Counted from the first letter of the stretch, positions 54,894 to 63,270 are shown. The stretch: 64,000 bases of DNA from Bacillus zhangzhouensis (GCA_025809375.1 CP099514.1:1-64000); one strand, 5' to 3'. Program-made: numbers and translations. The notes: a model not told the origin generated them from the sequence alone.

Positions 54894-54987
54894 ATGTGTA
54901 AAAAGAAATTTCAAATGAATACATAAATCACCGGAATTTGAGAAAAATAGGAGGGAGAAAAGGTAGAAGTTTGTCAAAATTATTTTG

Positions 54988-55017
54988 TTGACAATGGCTC
55001 GTGTTGGTTGATATAAT
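54988..55017 (+). promoter_or_regulatory. veg promoter 1
   Basis: Perfect TTGACA at 54988-54993 and perfect TATAAT at 55012-55017, spacer 18. Confidence 0.85.
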
Positions 55018-55028
55018 TTAATTTTTAT

Positions 55029-55057
55029 TTGACAAAAATGGGCCGTTGTTGTATAAT
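55029..55057 (+). promoter_or_regulatory. veg promoter 2
   Basis: Perfect TTGACA at 55029-55034 and perfect TATAAT at 55052-55057, spacer 17. It is equivalent to the B. subtilis Pveg, one of the strongest known sigma-A promoters. Confidence 0.93.
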
Positions 55058-55078
55058 TATCTCAGTGAGGTGGATGCA

Positions 55079-55336
55079 ATGGCGAAGACTTTGTCCGACA
55101 TCAAAAGATCGCTTGATGGTAACTTAGGTAAACGTTTGACGTTAAAGGCTAACGGAGGCCGCCGTAAAACAATTGAGCGTTCGGGCATTTTAGCTGAAAC
55201 GTACCCTTCTGTATTTGTGATTCAATTAGATCAAGATGAGAATTCGTTTGAAAGAGTTTCTTACAGTTATGCAGATATACTGACTGAGACGGTCGAATTA
55301 ACGTTCGATGATACCGCTAGCTCAGTCGCCTATTAA
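55079..55336 (+). CDS. veg: Veg protein, biofilm stimulator
   Basis: An 85-residue protein that in B. subtilis stimulates biofilm formation by countering SinR. It starts at ATG 55079 ([20 protein letters not shown]) after GTGAGGTGG at 55066-55074; the in-frame TTG at 55046 lies within the promoter. The fold is the small Sm-like DUF1021 type with a basic patch ([15 protein letters not shown]). It is driven by two tandem consensus promoters and followed by a hairpin near 55339-55367. Confidence 0.95.
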   Translation: MAKTLSDIKRSLDGNLGKRLTLKANGGRRKTIERSGILAETYPSVFVIQLDQDENSFERVSYSYADILTETVELTFDDTASSVAY

Positions 55337-55338
55337 TG

Positions 55339-55367
55339 GGCAGTGAACTTCTTGTTTACTGCTTTTT
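55339..55367 (+). terminator. Terminator after veg
   Basis: GCAGTGAAC and GTTTACTGC pair (one mismatch) around TTCTT, followed by TTTTTGTTTT. The next 120 bases to sspF hold no clear element. Confidence 0.75.
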
Positions 55368-55499
55368 GTTTTGCCTTTTTTTCTGAATGGGAGTCTGTCC
55401 ATTTTTTGAAAGGGGTAAAAGAAAGGATTCGAAACAAAATAAGAAAGCCACAAAAGCAGTGGCACTGATTCGAATTCTCGACTAAAGGGGCTGTTTCGT

Positions 55500-55685
55500 T
55501 TGGGTAGACGCCGAGGCATTATGTCAGATGAGTTCAAATACGAGCTGGCGAAGGATCTTGGATTTTATGATACCGTCAAAAATGGAGGCTGGGGAGAAAT
55601 TCGTGCGCGTGACGCAGGTAATATGGTCAAACGCGCCATCGAATTAGCTCAGCAGCATATGGCTCAGGATGAGAATCAACGATAG
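55500..55685 (+). CDS. sspF: Small acid-soluble spore protein SspF
   Basis: A 61-residue alpha/beta-type-related SASP that coats spore DNA or the core. It starts at TTG 55500 after AAAGGGGCTG (55484-55493). Typical motifs are [22 protein letters not shown], with the GPR-related and DNA-binding conserved residues, and [12 protein letters not shown]. It is a forespore gene, expected to be under sigma-G; I could not place that promoter with confidence. Its original terminator has been split by the IS element (see findings). Confidence 0.93.
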   Translation: MGRRRGIMSDEFKYELAKDLGFYDTVKNGGWGEIRARDAGNMVKRAIELAQQHMAQDENQR

Positions 55686-55697
55686 AAAAGCCGGTCA

Positions 55698-55700
55698 GGG
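55698..55700 (+). repeat. Target-site duplication, left copy (GGG)
   Basis: GGG directly before the left inverted repeat, matched by GGG at 56991-56993 directly after the right one. Three-bp duplications are typical of IS3-family elements. Confidence 0.8.
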
Positions 55701-55740
55701 TAGACTAACCTAGTCAAATGGGACATAAAAAAACACCCTT
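55701..55740 (+). repeat. IS3-family left inverted repeat
   Basis: Starts TAGACTAACCTAG and ends ACACCCTT. Aligned with the right end it matches at most positions over 40 bases. Confidence 0.85.
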
Positions 55741-55785
55741 CAAGTGATACACTTAAACGAAGTGATAATTTGGAGGGTATTTTTT

Positions 55786-56103
55786 ATGAAAAAAAACAGA
55801 TATTCAGCTGAAATAAAATGGGCGGTTGTGAAAGATAAATTAAGCGGGCAGTTTACCAATCAACAAATTATGGATAAATATCATATAAAGAATGTATCTC
55901 AGATTAAAACATGGATGAAGTGGTATCGAGAAAATCAGTTACATCGATTCGATCAGCCAATTGGAAAACAATATAGCTTCGGGCATGGACCTGACAATGT
56001 ATCCAAAGAGGAAAAAGTAAATAGGCAGATTGAACACCTTAAGATGGAGAATGAAATTCTAAAAAAGTATTTGGAGATCGTAGAGGAGTTGAAAAAAGAG
56101 TAG
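55786..56103 (+). CDS. IS3-family transposase OrfA
   Basis: A 105-residue protein from ATG 55786, with TGGAGGG at 55771-55777. A helix-turn-helix (about 5-45, IKWAVVKDKLSGQFTNQQIMDKY) recognises the element ends, and a C-terminal leucine-zipper-like helix (IEHLKMENEILKKYLEIVEELKK) mediates multimers. The in-frame codon at 55744 lies near the left repeat and is rejected. At 56061-56067 the heptamer AAAAAAG, in phase CTA-AAA-AAG, is a programmed -1 frameshift site leading into orfB. Confidence 0.92.
   Translation: MKKNRYSAEIKWAVVKDKLSGQFTNQQIMDKYHIKNVSQIKTWMKWYRENQLHRFDQPIGKQYSFGHGPDNVSKEEKVNRQIEHLKMENEILKKYLEIVEELKKE
56061..56067 (+). other. Programmed -1 frameshift site of the IS transposase
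   Basis: A-AAA-AAG in the correct phase (codons AAA 56062-56064 and AAG 56065-56067). The -1 frame stays open from 56067 through the orfB stop at 56948, giving an OrfAB fusion of about 387 residues. Confidence 0.82.
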
Positions 56104-56105
56104 CC

Positions 56106-56948
56106 TTGAATTTGGTCGAGAAATTACGGAAGAACTATACAGTAACATCTGTCCTAAGTATTTTGCAGATCGCCAGATCGACCTATTATCGCTGGGTATC
56201 CGAAGGAATACGTGAAAAATCACAAGTGGAGAAGGCTGTTATTTCCTTATGTACCGAAACGTCGTTCCGGTACGGCCACCGTAAGATCCGAAAGCTACTT
56301 CAGCGCCAATATGATATCAAACGAAACCGAAATACTGTACAGCGCATCATGCAAAAACACCATCTTCAATGTCGTGTGAAGCGTAAAAGGAAATGGAAAT
56401 CACAAGGGGAATCTGTCATCATTGCCCCAATAGGATTAAATCGGAACTTCACCGCAATACACCCGAATTTAAAATGGGTAACCGATATTACTTATATTCA
56501 GTATGGACCGAGAACGCTCTACCTTTCGACCATGATGGATTTATACAACAACGAAGTTGTTGCCTATACCCTAGATGATCACCAACAGACATCACTCATA
56601 TTGGACACATTGAGGGCAGCTTTAGAGAAAAGGAATTCACCTAAAGGTGTACTTGTGCATTCAGATCAAGGAAGTGTATACAGTTCGTATGCATATCAAA
56701 AAGAGCTAGGGGTAAGGAACCTCACAAGCAGTATGTCTAGACGAGGCAACTGTTGGGATAACGCAGTGATTGAATCATTCCATTCTAGCTTAAAATCAGA
56801 GGAATTTATGTTTACAAAGTTCAATTCTATATCAGAAAAAGATGTCAGACAACGAATCGACCATTACATCAAGTATTATAATGAAGAGCGTATTCAAGAA
56901 AAATTAGGCTACCACGCACCAAAAACATTTAGTAGCATGTCAGCCTAA
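56106..56948 (+). CDS. IS3-family transposase OrfB (DDE integrase core)
   Basis: Catalytic half of the transposase, 280 residues if begun at TTG 56106 but probably made mainly as the OrfAB frameshift fusion. The DDE triad is D127 in WVTDITYI, D187 in HSDQGSVY and E223 in NAVIESFHSSLK, with the DD(35)E spacing. An N-terminal HTH_21-type region (GHRKIRKLLQRQYDIKRN) precedes the core. Reading frame -1 relative to orfA; 2 bases separate the orfA stop from this TTG. Confidence 0.94.
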   Translation: MNLVEKLRKNYTVTSVLSILQIARSTYYRWVSEGIREKSQVEKAVISLCTETSFRYGHRKIRKLLQRQYDIKRNRNTVQRIMQKHHLQCRVKRKRKWKSQGESVIIAPIGLNRNFTAIHPNLKWVTDITYIQYGPRTLYLSTMMDLYNNEVVAYTLDDHQQTSLILDTLRAALEKRNSPKGVLVHSDQGSVYSSYAYQKELGVRNLTSSMSRRGNCWDNAVIESFHSSLKSEEFMFTKFNSISEKDVRQRIDHYIKYYNEERIQEKLGYHAPKTFSSMSA

Positions 56949-56949
56949 T

Positions 56950-56990
56950 AAGGGTGTTTTATTCGTGTCTCATTCTCCTATGTCAGTCTA
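56950..56990 (-). repeat. IS3-family right inverted repeat
   Basis: Read on the minus strand it begins TAGACTGACATAGG and ends ACACCCTT, the counterpart of the left end. Confidence 0.85.
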
Positions 56991-56993
56991 GGG
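56991..56993 (+). repeat. Target-site duplication, right copy (GGG)
   Basis: GGG adjoining the right inverted repeat, identical to 55698-55700. Confidence 0.8.
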
Positions 56994-57126
56994 ATACCTC
57001 AGGTGTCTCTGGCTTTTTTTGTTGAAAAAGCCAGTATGCTGGGTGTAAAAGCCCAATATTCATCAGATCCATCAAATGTGATACAATGTTGATACTTATG
57101 TTTAGATGGAGAAGTAGGTGAAATGT

Positions 57127-57996
57127 TTGCGTATTTTAGAAAAAGCACCGGCAAAAATTAATCTCTCTCTTGATGTTCATGGAAAAAGACCGGATGGATA
57201 TCACGAAGTGGAGATGGTGATGACAACAATAGACCTGGCAGATCGACTTGAGCTGACGGAGCTGGACAAAGATGAAATCCGTGTATCATCTCATAATCGA
57301 TTTGTGCCAGATGATCAGCGTAACTTGGCTTATCAGGCGGCTAAATTACTCAAAACAAGGTTCGGTATTCAAAAAGGGGTATCGATTGTCATCACAAAAG
57401 CAATACCTGTTGCAGCAGGTTTAGCTGGAGGCAGCAGTGATGCAGCAGCAGCGCTTCGAGGTTTAAACCGTTTGTGGAAGTTAAATCTCACGTTAGATGA
57501 ACTAGCTGAGCTTGGAGCGGAGATCGGCTCAGATGTGTCTTTTTGTGTACACGGAGGTACAGCACTAGCGACAGGACGTGGAGAAAAACTGAAGCATATC
57601 GCGACACCGCCGCATTGCTGGGTGATTTTAGCGAAGCCGGTGATTGGGGTATCTACAGCAGAAGTTTATAGACAATATGATGCAGACAAAGTAGAACACC
57701 CAAATGTACAGCGTATGATTGAAGCCATTGAAGCGAAAGATTATAAAGAGATGTGCGGCTCACTCGGTAACGTTCTGGAGTCTGTGACATTAAAAATGTA
57801 TCCTGAAGTAGATATGATCAAAAGACAGATGAAGCGTTTCGGTGCTGATGCGGTATTAATGAGTGGAAGCGGCCCAACTGTGTTTGGTTTGATTCAATAT
57901 GAATCGAAGGTACAAAGAATATATAACGGACTGAGAGGATTTTGTGATCAAGTATACGCTGTCCGCATGATCGGCGAACAAAATCCCCTTGATTAA
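57127..57996 (+). CDS. ispE: 4-diphosphocytidyl-2-C-methyl-D-erythritol kinase
   Basis: GHMP-family kinase of the non-mevalonate isoprenoid pathway. It has 289 residues from TTG 57127 ([17 protein letters not shown]), with GTAGGTG 6 bases upstream; the GTG at 57118 overlaps that site. The ATP loop is [15 protein letters not shown], with [10 protein letters not shown] in the substrate site and the C-terminal [18 protein letters not shown] at 57079-57087 may be an extended -10 promoter. The IS element lies just upstream, so the gene probably depends on this promoter. Confidence 0.97.
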   Translation: MRILEKAPAKINLSLDVHGKRPDGYHEVEMVMTTIDLADRLELTELDKDEIRVSSHNRFVPDDQRNLAYQAAKLLKTRFGIQKGVSIVITKAIPVAAGLAGGSSDAAAALRGLNRLWKLNLTLDELAELGAEIGSDVSFCVHGGTALATGRGEKLKHIATPPHCWVILAKPVIGVSTAEVYRQYDADKVEHPNVQRMIEAIEAKDYKEMCGSLGNVLESVTLKMYPEVDMIKRQMKRFGADAVLMSGSGPTVFGLIQYESKVQRIYNGLRGFCDQVYAVRMIGEQNPLD

Positions 57997-58017
57997 ATCC
58001 GTATATTAAGTTATATT
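57989..58017 (+). promoter_or_regulatory. purR promoter
   Basis: TTGATT at 57989-57994 and TATATT at 58012-58017, spacer 17. The -35 overlaps the last codon and the stop of ispE. Confidence 0.7.
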
Positions 58018-58025
58018 ATTCATAA

Positions 58026-58038
58026 ATTATTCGGGTTC
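58026..58038 (-). promoter_or_regulatory. PurBox upstream of purR
   Basis: On the minus strand GAACCCGAATAAT fits the PurBox consensus AWWWCCGAACWWT at 10 of 13 positions. It lies just downstream of the predicted start point, which suggests autoregulation by PurR. Confidence 0.55.
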
Positions 58039-58051
58039 TGGGGGTAAGTTC

Positions 58052-58885
58052 ATGAAGTTTCGTCGAAGCGGCAGATTGGTGGACTTAACAAATTATTTGT
58101 TAACCCACCCGCACGTACTAGTACCGTTAACTTTTTTTGCAGAGCGATATCAATCTGCGAAGTCCTCCATTAGTGAAGACTTAACGATTATCAAACAGAC
58201 CTTCGAACAGCAGGGAATAGGCACATTGCTTACTGTACCTGGCGCTGCTGGCGGAGTGAAATATATTCCAAAAATTCACCTAAAAGAAGCAGATGGCGTA
58301 GTAAACGATATCGGAGAGGCATTATCAACACCTGAACGTGTACTTCCTGGCGGTTATTTATATTTAACCGATGTTTTAGGCAATCCATCGATTCTTGCGA
58401 AAATCGGTAAGCTGTTTGCGACCATCTTTGCGGACCGTGCGATTGATGTCGTCATGACCGTTGCGACAAAGGGTATTCCAATTGCCTATTCTGTTGCGGG
58501 TTTTTTAAATGTACCTGTTGTAATCGTTAGAAAAGATAATAAGGTAACCGAAGGATCAACTGTCAGTATTAATTATGCGTCAGGTTCTTCTAATCGGATT
58601 CAAACCATGTCCCTTGCAAAGCGCAGCTTAGATAAAGGCTCCAATGTGTTGATCATTGATGACTTTATGAAAGCGGGCGGAACCATTAACGGCATGATGA
58701 ATCTGCTTGAGGAATTTAATGCAAATGTTGCCGGGATCGGTGTTCTTTTAGAAGACGAAGGTGTAGATGAACGTCTTGTTGATGAATATGTCTCGTTGTT
58801 AAAGCTTTCAACCATTGATATGAAGCAAAAAATCATTGAGATCAATGAAGGCAATTTCCACGAGTTTTTTCATTCGAAAGCGTAA
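58052..58885 (+). CDS. purR: Purine operon repressor PurR
   Basis: Repressor of purine synthesis and transport genes, relieved by PRPP; (p)ppGpp competes with PRPP at the same site in B. subtilis. It has 277 residues. An N-terminal winged helix-turn-helix (about 1-74) precedes a PRTase-like effector domain (about 75-277) with the PRPP-binding loop VLIIDDFMKAGGTINGM. The ATG at 58052 follows GGGGGTAAG. It forms a pair with ridA; prs, which makes PRPP, is also in the window. Confidence 0.97.
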   Translation: MKFRRSGRLVDLTNYLLTHPHVLVPLTFFAERYQSAKSSISEDLTIIKQTFEQQGIGTLLTVPGAAGGVKYIPKIHLKEADGVVNDIGEALSTPERVLPGGYLYLTDVLGNPSILAKIGKLFATIFADRAIDVVMTVATKGIPIAYSVAGFLNVPVVIVRKDNKVTEGSTVSINYASGSSNRIQTMSLAKRSLDKGSNVLIIDDFMKAGGTINGMMNLLEEFNANVAGIGVLLEDEGVDERLVDEYVSLLKLSTIDMKQKIIEINEGNFHEFFHSKA

Positions 58886-58923
58886 ACTTTGATCAAACAT
58901 GTATTTGAATGGGAGAGATTGAT

Positions 58924-59301
58924 ATGACAAAAGTTGTTCAAACCAAACATGCACCAGCAGCCATTGGACCATACTCTCAAGGAATTATAGTCAATAACAT
59001 GTTTTACAGCTCAGGGCAGATTCCATTAACCCCTGATGGAGATTTTGTGAATGGAGATATTAAAGAACAAACACATCAAGTGTTCCGTAATCTTGAGGCT
59101 GTACTTAAAGCAGCAGGTGCTTCCTTTGAAACAGTCGTAAAAGCAACTGTTTTCATCAAAGATATGGAACAATTCACTGAAGTGAATGAAGTATACGGTG
59201 AGTATTTCCATACACATAAGCCAGCACGTTCATGTGTGGAAGTGGCAAGACTTCCAAAAGATGCGCTTGTAGAAATAGAAGTAGTTGCATTAGTAAAATA
59301 A
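58924..59301 (+). CDS. ridA: RidA family reactive intermediate deaminase (YabJ)
   Basis: Trimeric enzyme that hydrolyses enamine/imine intermediates from PLP enzymes. It has 125 residues from ATG 58924, preceded by GGGAGAG at 58911-58917. The conserved signature [23 protein letters not shown] includes the substrate-binding arginine; [18 protein letters not shown] is the other conserved stretch. The purR-yabJ pair is conserved, and YabJ was earlier linked to purine regulation. A strong palindromic terminator follows. Confidence 0.97.
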   Translation: MTKVVQTKHAPAAIGPYSQGIIVNNMFYSSGQIPLTPDGDFVNGDIKEQTHQVFRNLEAVLKAAGASFETVVKATVFIKDMEQFTEVNEVYGEYFHTHKPARSCVEVARLPKDALVEIEVVALVK

Positions 59302-59345
59302 ACAGGTACTCTCAATGAATGCCGTTTGGTTTCATCATATGCAGG

Positions 59346-59373
59346 AAAAGACATCATCATGATGTCTTTTTTT
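59346..59373 (+). terminator. Terminator after ridA
   Basis: AAAGACATC and GATGTCTTT pair around ATCAT, followed by TTTTATG. Confidence 0.87.
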
Positions 59374-59454
59374 ATGCTGAGGATGTAAGCGTCTCACCAA
59401 AATGACAAATAATGTATAAATATCCCGATATTTCAAAAAAAGTTTAAAAAAAGA

Positions 59455-59484
59455 GCAGGAGAATCACCACGATCGTTGAATACC
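59455..59484 (+). promoter_or_regulatory. Sigma-H promoter of spoVG
   Basis: GCAGGAGAATC (AGGA at 59457-59460) and GAATACC (59478-59484) fit the sigma-H consensus. The A/T-tract-rich DNA just upstream (59400-59454) resembles the AbrB binding region of B. subtilis spoVG. Confidence 0.75.
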
Positions 59485-59524
59485 TAAGTAATGCTTTTAT
59501 ATTGGGAAAAGGTGGTGAACTACT

Positions 59525-59821
59525 GTGGAAGTTACTGACGTAAGATTACGCCGCGTGAATACCGATGGTCGCATGAGGGCGATTGCATCCATCACGCTGG
59601 ACCACGAATTTGTTGTTCATGATATTCGTGTGATTGATGGAAACAATGGGTTGTTTGTTGCAATGCCTAGCAAACGCACGCCTGATGGAGAGTTTCGCGA
59701 TATTGCACATCCAATTAATTCAAGCACTCGGGGTAAAATCCAAGATGCTGTATTAAATGAATATCATCGCTTAGGCGAAGAGGAAGAAACAATTGAATAT
59801 GAAGAAGCTGGAGCTTCTTAA
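59525..59821 (+). CDS. spoVG: SpoVG, RNA-binding regulator
   Basis: A 98-residue protein that affects septum formation and cortex assembly in B. subtilis and binds RNA or DNA in other Firmicutes. It starts at GTG 59525 ([20 protein letters not shown]) after AAAGGTGGTG at 59509-59518. The compact beta-rich fold is followed by an acidic tail ([15 protein letters not shown]). It is the classical AbrB-repressed, sigma-H-dependent gene; both the sigma-H promoter and abrB itself are in this window. Confidence 0.97.
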   Translation: MEVTDVRLRRVNTDGRMRAIASITLDHEFVVHDIRVIDGNNGLFVAMPSKRTPDGEFRDIAHPINSSTRGKIQDAVLNEYHRLGEEEETIEYEEAGAS

Positions 59822-59834
59822 TCATACGTGAACC

Positions 59835-59889
59835 TAAAAAGACGGCTTTAAGAGAAAATGAATGTTTTCTTTTAAATGCTGTCTTTTTT
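59835..59889 (+). terminator. Terminator after spoVG
   Basis: AAAAAGACGGC...AGAAAA and TTTTCT...GCTGTCTTTTTT form a long imperfect stem ending in a T run. Confidence 0.78.
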
Positions 59890-59955
59890 GCGTTCTTTCT
59901 CTTGTTTATTACGTTTTTCATCTGTTAGAAAATTATTGTACTTCCTTATGTATCC

Positions 59956-59984
59956 TTGAAATCAGTCCTTATTTAGGATATATT
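59956..59984 (+). promoter_or_regulatory. Probable glmU promoter
   Basis: TTGAAA at 59956-59961 and TATATT at 59979-59984, spacer 17. Confidence 0.65.
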
Positions 59985-60019
59985 TTTCTATGGATAATAG
60001 GGATATTGGAGGCCAATCA

Positions 60020-61390
60020 ATGGATAAGCGGTTCGCAGTGATTTTAGCAGCGGGAAAAGGAACGAGAATGAAGTCGAAGCTATATAAAGTACTTCATCCA
60101 GTTTGCGGAAAACCAATGGTCGAGCATGTGGCAGATGAAGCGTTAAAGCTTTCTTTAGCCAAGCTAGTGACGATTGTCGGTCATGGTGCAGAGGACGTTA
60201 AAGAGCAGCTTGGAGACAGAAGTGAGTATGCACTTCAAGAAGAACAGCTGGGAACAGCCCATGCCGTCAAACAAGCAAAGTCGTTCCTCGCGCAGGAAAA
60301 GGGAACAACCATTGTCATTTGTGGTGATACGCCATTATTGACAGCGGAAACAATGGAAGCCATGTTAAGCGAGCATCAAAAACATCAAGCGAAAGTCACT
60401 ATTTTAACAGCACATGCGGATGATCCGACGGGCTATGGCCGTATTATTCGTGATGAAACAGGTGCTGTCGTGAAAATTGTGGAGCATAAAGATGCAAACG
60501 ATGCAGAGCGTCAAGTGAATGAAATTAATACAGGGACTTATTGCTTTTCAAATGAAGATCTCTTCCGTGTGATTGAGCAAGTGTCGAATGAAAATGCACA
60601 GGGTGAATACTACTTGCCAGACGTCATTGAAATTTTAAAAAATGAAGGGCAAACAGTTGCAGCTTATCAAACACCGCATCTTGAAGAAACACTTGGAGTC
60701 AATGACCGTATCGCTCTATCACAAGCAGAGCAATTCATGAAGCGACGTATTAATCATCAGCATATGAAGAATGGTGTGACCTTGATTGATCCTGAGAACA
60801 CGTATATTTCGCCAGATGCTGTCATCGGTGAAGATACAATCATTTATCCTGGGACGATCATCAAAGGGAATGTAAAAATCGGTGCAGACGCCACTATTGG
60901 ACCAAACACTGAAATTGTTGACAGCATCATCGGAGATCGAACAGTCATTAAGCAATCTGTCGTCTGCGATAGTGAAGTTGGAGCTGATGTGACAATTGGA
61001 CCGTTTGCTCATATTCGCCCGTTGTCGAAAATTGGCGATAAAGTGAAAATCGGGAATTTTGTCGAAATCAAGAAAACAGTTTTCGGAGACCGCAGCAAAG
61101 CATCTCATCTAAGTTACATTGGAGACGCAGAGGTCGGAACTGATGTAAACCTTGGCTGTGGTTCCATTACAGTCAACTATGATGGGAAAAACAAATTCTT
61201 AACGAAGATTGAAGACGGTGCCTTTATTGGCTGTAATTCAAATCTCGTTGCACCAGTCACTGTCGGAAAAGGGGCATATGTTGCAGCCGGTTCAACGGTT
61301 ACAGAAGATGTACCGCAGGATGCATTGTCTATTGCTAGAGCAAGACAAGTCAATAAAGAAGATTATGTGAAAAATATTCATAAAAAATAA
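60020..61390 (+). CDS. glmU: Bifunctional GlmU (UDP-GlcNAc pyrophosphorylase / GlcN-1-P acetyltransferase)
   Basis: Makes UDP-GlcNAc for cell wall synthesis. It has 456 residues from ATG 60020 after TTGGAGGCC at 60006-60014; the in-frame start at 59990 is upstream of this site. The N-terminal nucleotidyltransferase (about 1-230) begins [19 protein letters not shown]; the C-terminal left-handed beta-helix (about 250-456) has hexapeptide repeats and the acetyl-CoA site ([21 protein letters not shown]). It is followed after 22 bases by prs, as in B. subtilis. Confidence 0.98.
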   Translation: MDKRFAVILAAGKGTRMKSKLYKVLHPVCGKPMVEHVADEALKLSLAKLVTIVGHGAEDVKEQLGDRSEYALQEEQLGTAHAVKQAKSFLAQEKGTTIVICGDTPLLTAETMEAMLSEHQKHQAKVTILTAHADDPTGYGRIIRDETGAVVKIVEHKDANDAERQVNEINTGTYCFSNEDLFRVIEQVSNENAQGEYYLPDVIEILKNEGQTVAAYQTPHLEETLGVNDRIALSQAEQFMKRRINHQHMKNGVTLIDPENTYISPDAVIGEDTIIYPGTIIKGNVKIGADATIGPNTEIVDSIIGDRTVIKQSVVCDSEVGADVTIGPFAHIRPLSKIGDKVKIGNFVEIKKTVFGDRSKASHLSYIGDAEVGTDVNLGCGSITVNYDGKNKFLTKIEDGAFIGCNSNLVAPVTVGKGAYVAAGSTVTEDVPQDALSIARARQVNKEDYVKNIHKK

Positions 61391-61412
61391 TCCAAATACC
61401 CGGAGGTTTACC

Positions 61413-62366
61413 ATGTCTAATCGTTATGCTGATGCCAATTTAAAGATATTCTCTTTGAATTCAAACCCTGAACTTGCCAAAGAAATTGCCGATCGTATCG
61501 GAGTTGATGTAGGAAAGAGCTCTGTTAAACGCTTTAGTGACGGTGAAGTCCAAATCAATATTGAAGAAAGTATCCGCGGCTGTGATTGTTACGTCATTCA
61601 ATCAACAAGTGCGCCAGTCAATGAGCATATTATGGAACTGCTCATTATGGTTGATGCCCTAAAACGCGCTTCTGCGAAAACTGTCAATATTGTGATCCCT
61701 TATTACGGATATGCACGACAAGATCGTAAGGCAAAACCTCGTGAGCCAATCACTGCGAAGCTTTTTGCAAACTTGCTTGAAACAGCAGGTGCTACACGTG
61801 TTATTGCACTTGATCTTCATGCGCCGCAAATCCAAGGTTTCTTTGATATTCCAATCGATAACTTAATGGCTGTGCCAATCTTAACAAACTATTTCGAACA
61901 GAAGAACTTGAATGATATCGTTGTTGTGTCTCCTGACCACGGTGGTGTGACACGTGCGCGTAAAATGGCAGACCGCCTGAAAGCGCCAATCGCAATTATC
62001 GACAAACGCCGTCCAAAGCCAAACGTTGCTGAAGTTATGAACATTATTGGTAACATTGAAGGCAAAACTGCCATTCTGATCGATGATATCATTGATACAG
62101 CTGGTACTATTACACTAGCAGCAAATGCGCTGGTCGAAAATGGAGCAGCTGAAGTATATGCTTGCTGTACACACCCAGTATTGTCTGGACCAGCAGTAGA
62201 ACGCATCACAAACTCTAAAATTAAAGAATTGGTTGTTACAAACAGTATTCACTTAACAGATGACAAGAAAGTTGATAAATTCATTCCGCTTTCAGTTGGG
62301 CCTTTGCTTGCAGAAGCCATCATCCGTGTACATGAAGAAGAATCTGTGAGCTATCTTTTTAGCTAA
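61413..62366 (+). CDS. prs: Ribose-phosphate diphosphokinase (PRPP synthetase)
   Basis: Makes PRPP from ribose 5-phosphate and ATP, feeding purine, pyrimidine, His, Trp and NAD synthesis. It has 317 residues. The ATP flag region is around [10 protein letters not shown], the PRPP signature loop is [12 protein letters not shown], and [16 protein letters not shown] is the conserved dimer and catalytic part. The ATG at 61413 follows CCGGAGGTTT. It is co-transcribed with glmU; PurR upstream senses its product. Confidence 0.99.
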   Translation: MSNRYADANLKIFSLNSNPELAKEIADRIGVDVGKSSVKRFSDGEVQINIEESIRGCDCYVIQSTSAPVNEHIMELLIMVDALKRASAKTVNIVIPYYGYARQDRKAKPREPITAKLFANLLETAGATRVIALDLHAPQIQGFFDIPIDNLMAVPILTNYFEQKNLNDIVVVSPDHGGVTRARKMADRLKAPIAIIDKRRPKPNVAEVMNIIGNIEGKTAILIDDIIDTAGTITLAANALVENGAAEVYACCTHPVLSGPAVERITNSKIKELVVTNSIHLTDDKKVDKFIPLSVGPLLAEAIIRVHEEESVSYLFS

Positions 62367-62379
62367 TTCTTTTATTGAA

Positions 62380-62412
62380 AAAGGCCCTGGGCATCAGCTT
62401 AGGGTCTTTTTG
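62380..62412 (+). terminator. Terminator after prs
   Basis: AAGGCCCT and AGGGTCTT pair (one G-U) around a loop of about 12 bases, followed by TTTGC. Moderate. Confidence 0.7.
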
Positions 62413-62436
62413 CTTTCATCAATCACAGTCAAACAT

Positions 62437-62462
62437 GTTTATAATGATTCGGTTATGGGTAA
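62437..62462 (+). promoter_or_regulatory. Sigma-B promoter of ctc
   Basis: GTTTAT at 62437-62442 and GGGTAA at 62457-62462 with a 14-base spacer match the sigma-B consensus (GTTTAA, GGGTAT). ctc is a classic general-stress gene in B. subtilis. Confidence 0.82.
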
Positions 62463-62504
62463 TGATGAGAGTAGTGACAAAAAAGAAATAGGATGGTGCT
62501 GAAT

Positions 62505-63131
62505 ATGGCAACTTTAAAAGCAAATAAAAGAACTGATTTCAAACGTTCCACACTGCAAAAAATCCGTCATTCAGGACACGTTCCTGGTGTCATATACGGA
62601 AAAAATACAGACAGCCTGGCTGTTTCATTAAACAGCATCGATTTATTAAAAACCTTACGTGATGAAGGGAAGAATACAATCATCACCTTAGATGTGGGTG
62701 GTGAAACGAAATCTGTGATGGTCACAGAATTACAAACTGATCCGCTGAAAAATGAACTAGTCCATGCTGATTTCCAAGTCGTTGACTTACAGCGTGAAAT
62801 TGACGCGGATGTACCAATACAGCTGATTGGCGAATCTAAAGGGGTAAAAGATGGCGGTGTGCTTCAGCAGCCACTATTCGAACTATCTGTTACAGCGAAA
62901 CCAAAAGATATCCCGCAGTATATTGAAGCTGATATTACAAACTTAGAAGTCAATGATGTCTTAACAGTTGCTGATCTGCCTGTTCAGTCATCTTATCAAA
63001 TCAATAACGATCCAGAAGAAGTCGTTGCATCTATTCTGCCACCTCAGCAATCAGAGGTTCCTGAGCCAGATAGCGAAGAGGAGCCGCAAGAGCCTGAGGC
63101 CATTAAAGAAAAGGGTAACGATGGAGAATAA
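62505..63131 (+). CDS. ctc: General stress protein Ctc (bL25 family)
   Basis: Ribosomal protein L25/TL5-like protein that binds 5S rRNA under stress. It has 208 residues from ATG 62505 after AGGATGGTG at 62490-62498. The N-terminal L25 domain spans about 1-95 (RSTLQKIRHSGHVPGVIYGK), the TL5 C-terminal domain about 96-185, followed by an acidic Glu/Pro-rich tail. In-frame GTG 62493 overlaps the ribosome site. Preceded by a sigma-B promoter and followed by a hairpin near 63141-63173. Confidence 0.95.
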   Translation: MATLKANKRTDFKRSTLQKIRHSGHVPGVIYGKNTDSLAVSLNSIDLLKTLRDEGKNTIITLDVGGETKSVMVTELQTDPLKNELVHADFQVVDLQREIDADVPIQLIGESKGVKDGGVLQQPLFELSVTAKPKDIPQYIEADITNLEVNDVLTVADLPVQSSYQINNDPEEVVASILPPQQSEVPEPDSEEEPQEPEAIKEKGNDGE

Positions 63132-63140
63132 CTGGTCATT

Positions 63141-63173
63141 TAGAGACGTAACCCTCCCGCGGTTGCGTCTTTT
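63141..63173 (+). terminator. Terminator after ctc
   Basis: AGACGTAACC and GGTTGCGTCT pair (one mismatch) around CTCCCGC, followed by TTTGTG. Confidence 0.75.
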
Positions 63174-63270
63174 GTGCTAGAATGAAAAGAATTCATACGT
63201 TTTTACATGAGGCAATCTGATTGGCTCATTTTTTAGGTGTGTGCAGTGTGACAAAGGAGGTATAGGTTTC

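Larger units (their letters stand above)
55701..56990 (+). mobile_element. IS3-family insertion sequence, 1290 bp, intact
   Basis: Imperfect terminal inverted repeats of about 40 bp (55701-55740 and 56950-56990) both begin TAGACT and end ACACCCTT. Two overlapping-frame genes, orfA and orfB, carry a helix-turn-helix and a DDE integrase core. A canonical A-AAA-AAG slippery site allows the OrfAB fusion. The element is bounded by a 3-bp duplication GGG. Nothing is broken, so it may still be mobile. I cannot name the individual IS from memory. Confidence 0.93.
55687..57017 (+). other. Original sspF terminator, interrupted by the IS element
   Basis: Left half AAAGCCGGTCAGGG (55687-55700) and right half ATACCTCAGGTGTCTCTGGC then TTTTTTT (56994-57020). 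Without the IS the joined sequence folds as AGCC...GGGATACC/GGTGTCTC...GGCT followed by T7. The 3-bp target duplication rebuilds GGGATACC at 56991-56998, so an 8-bp stem with GGTGTCTC and the T run still exists to the right of the element. Confidence 0.75.

Noticed and set aside
55786-56948. orfA/orfB as a frameshifted pseudogene
   Set aside because: The frame change coincides with a canonical slippery heptamer, and both frames are intact, as in active IS3-family elements.
55719-56973. Shorter IS boundaries at TGGGACAT and GTGTCTCA
   Set aside because: These give no target duplication; extending outward to TAGACT gives longer matching ends and a perfect GGG duplication.
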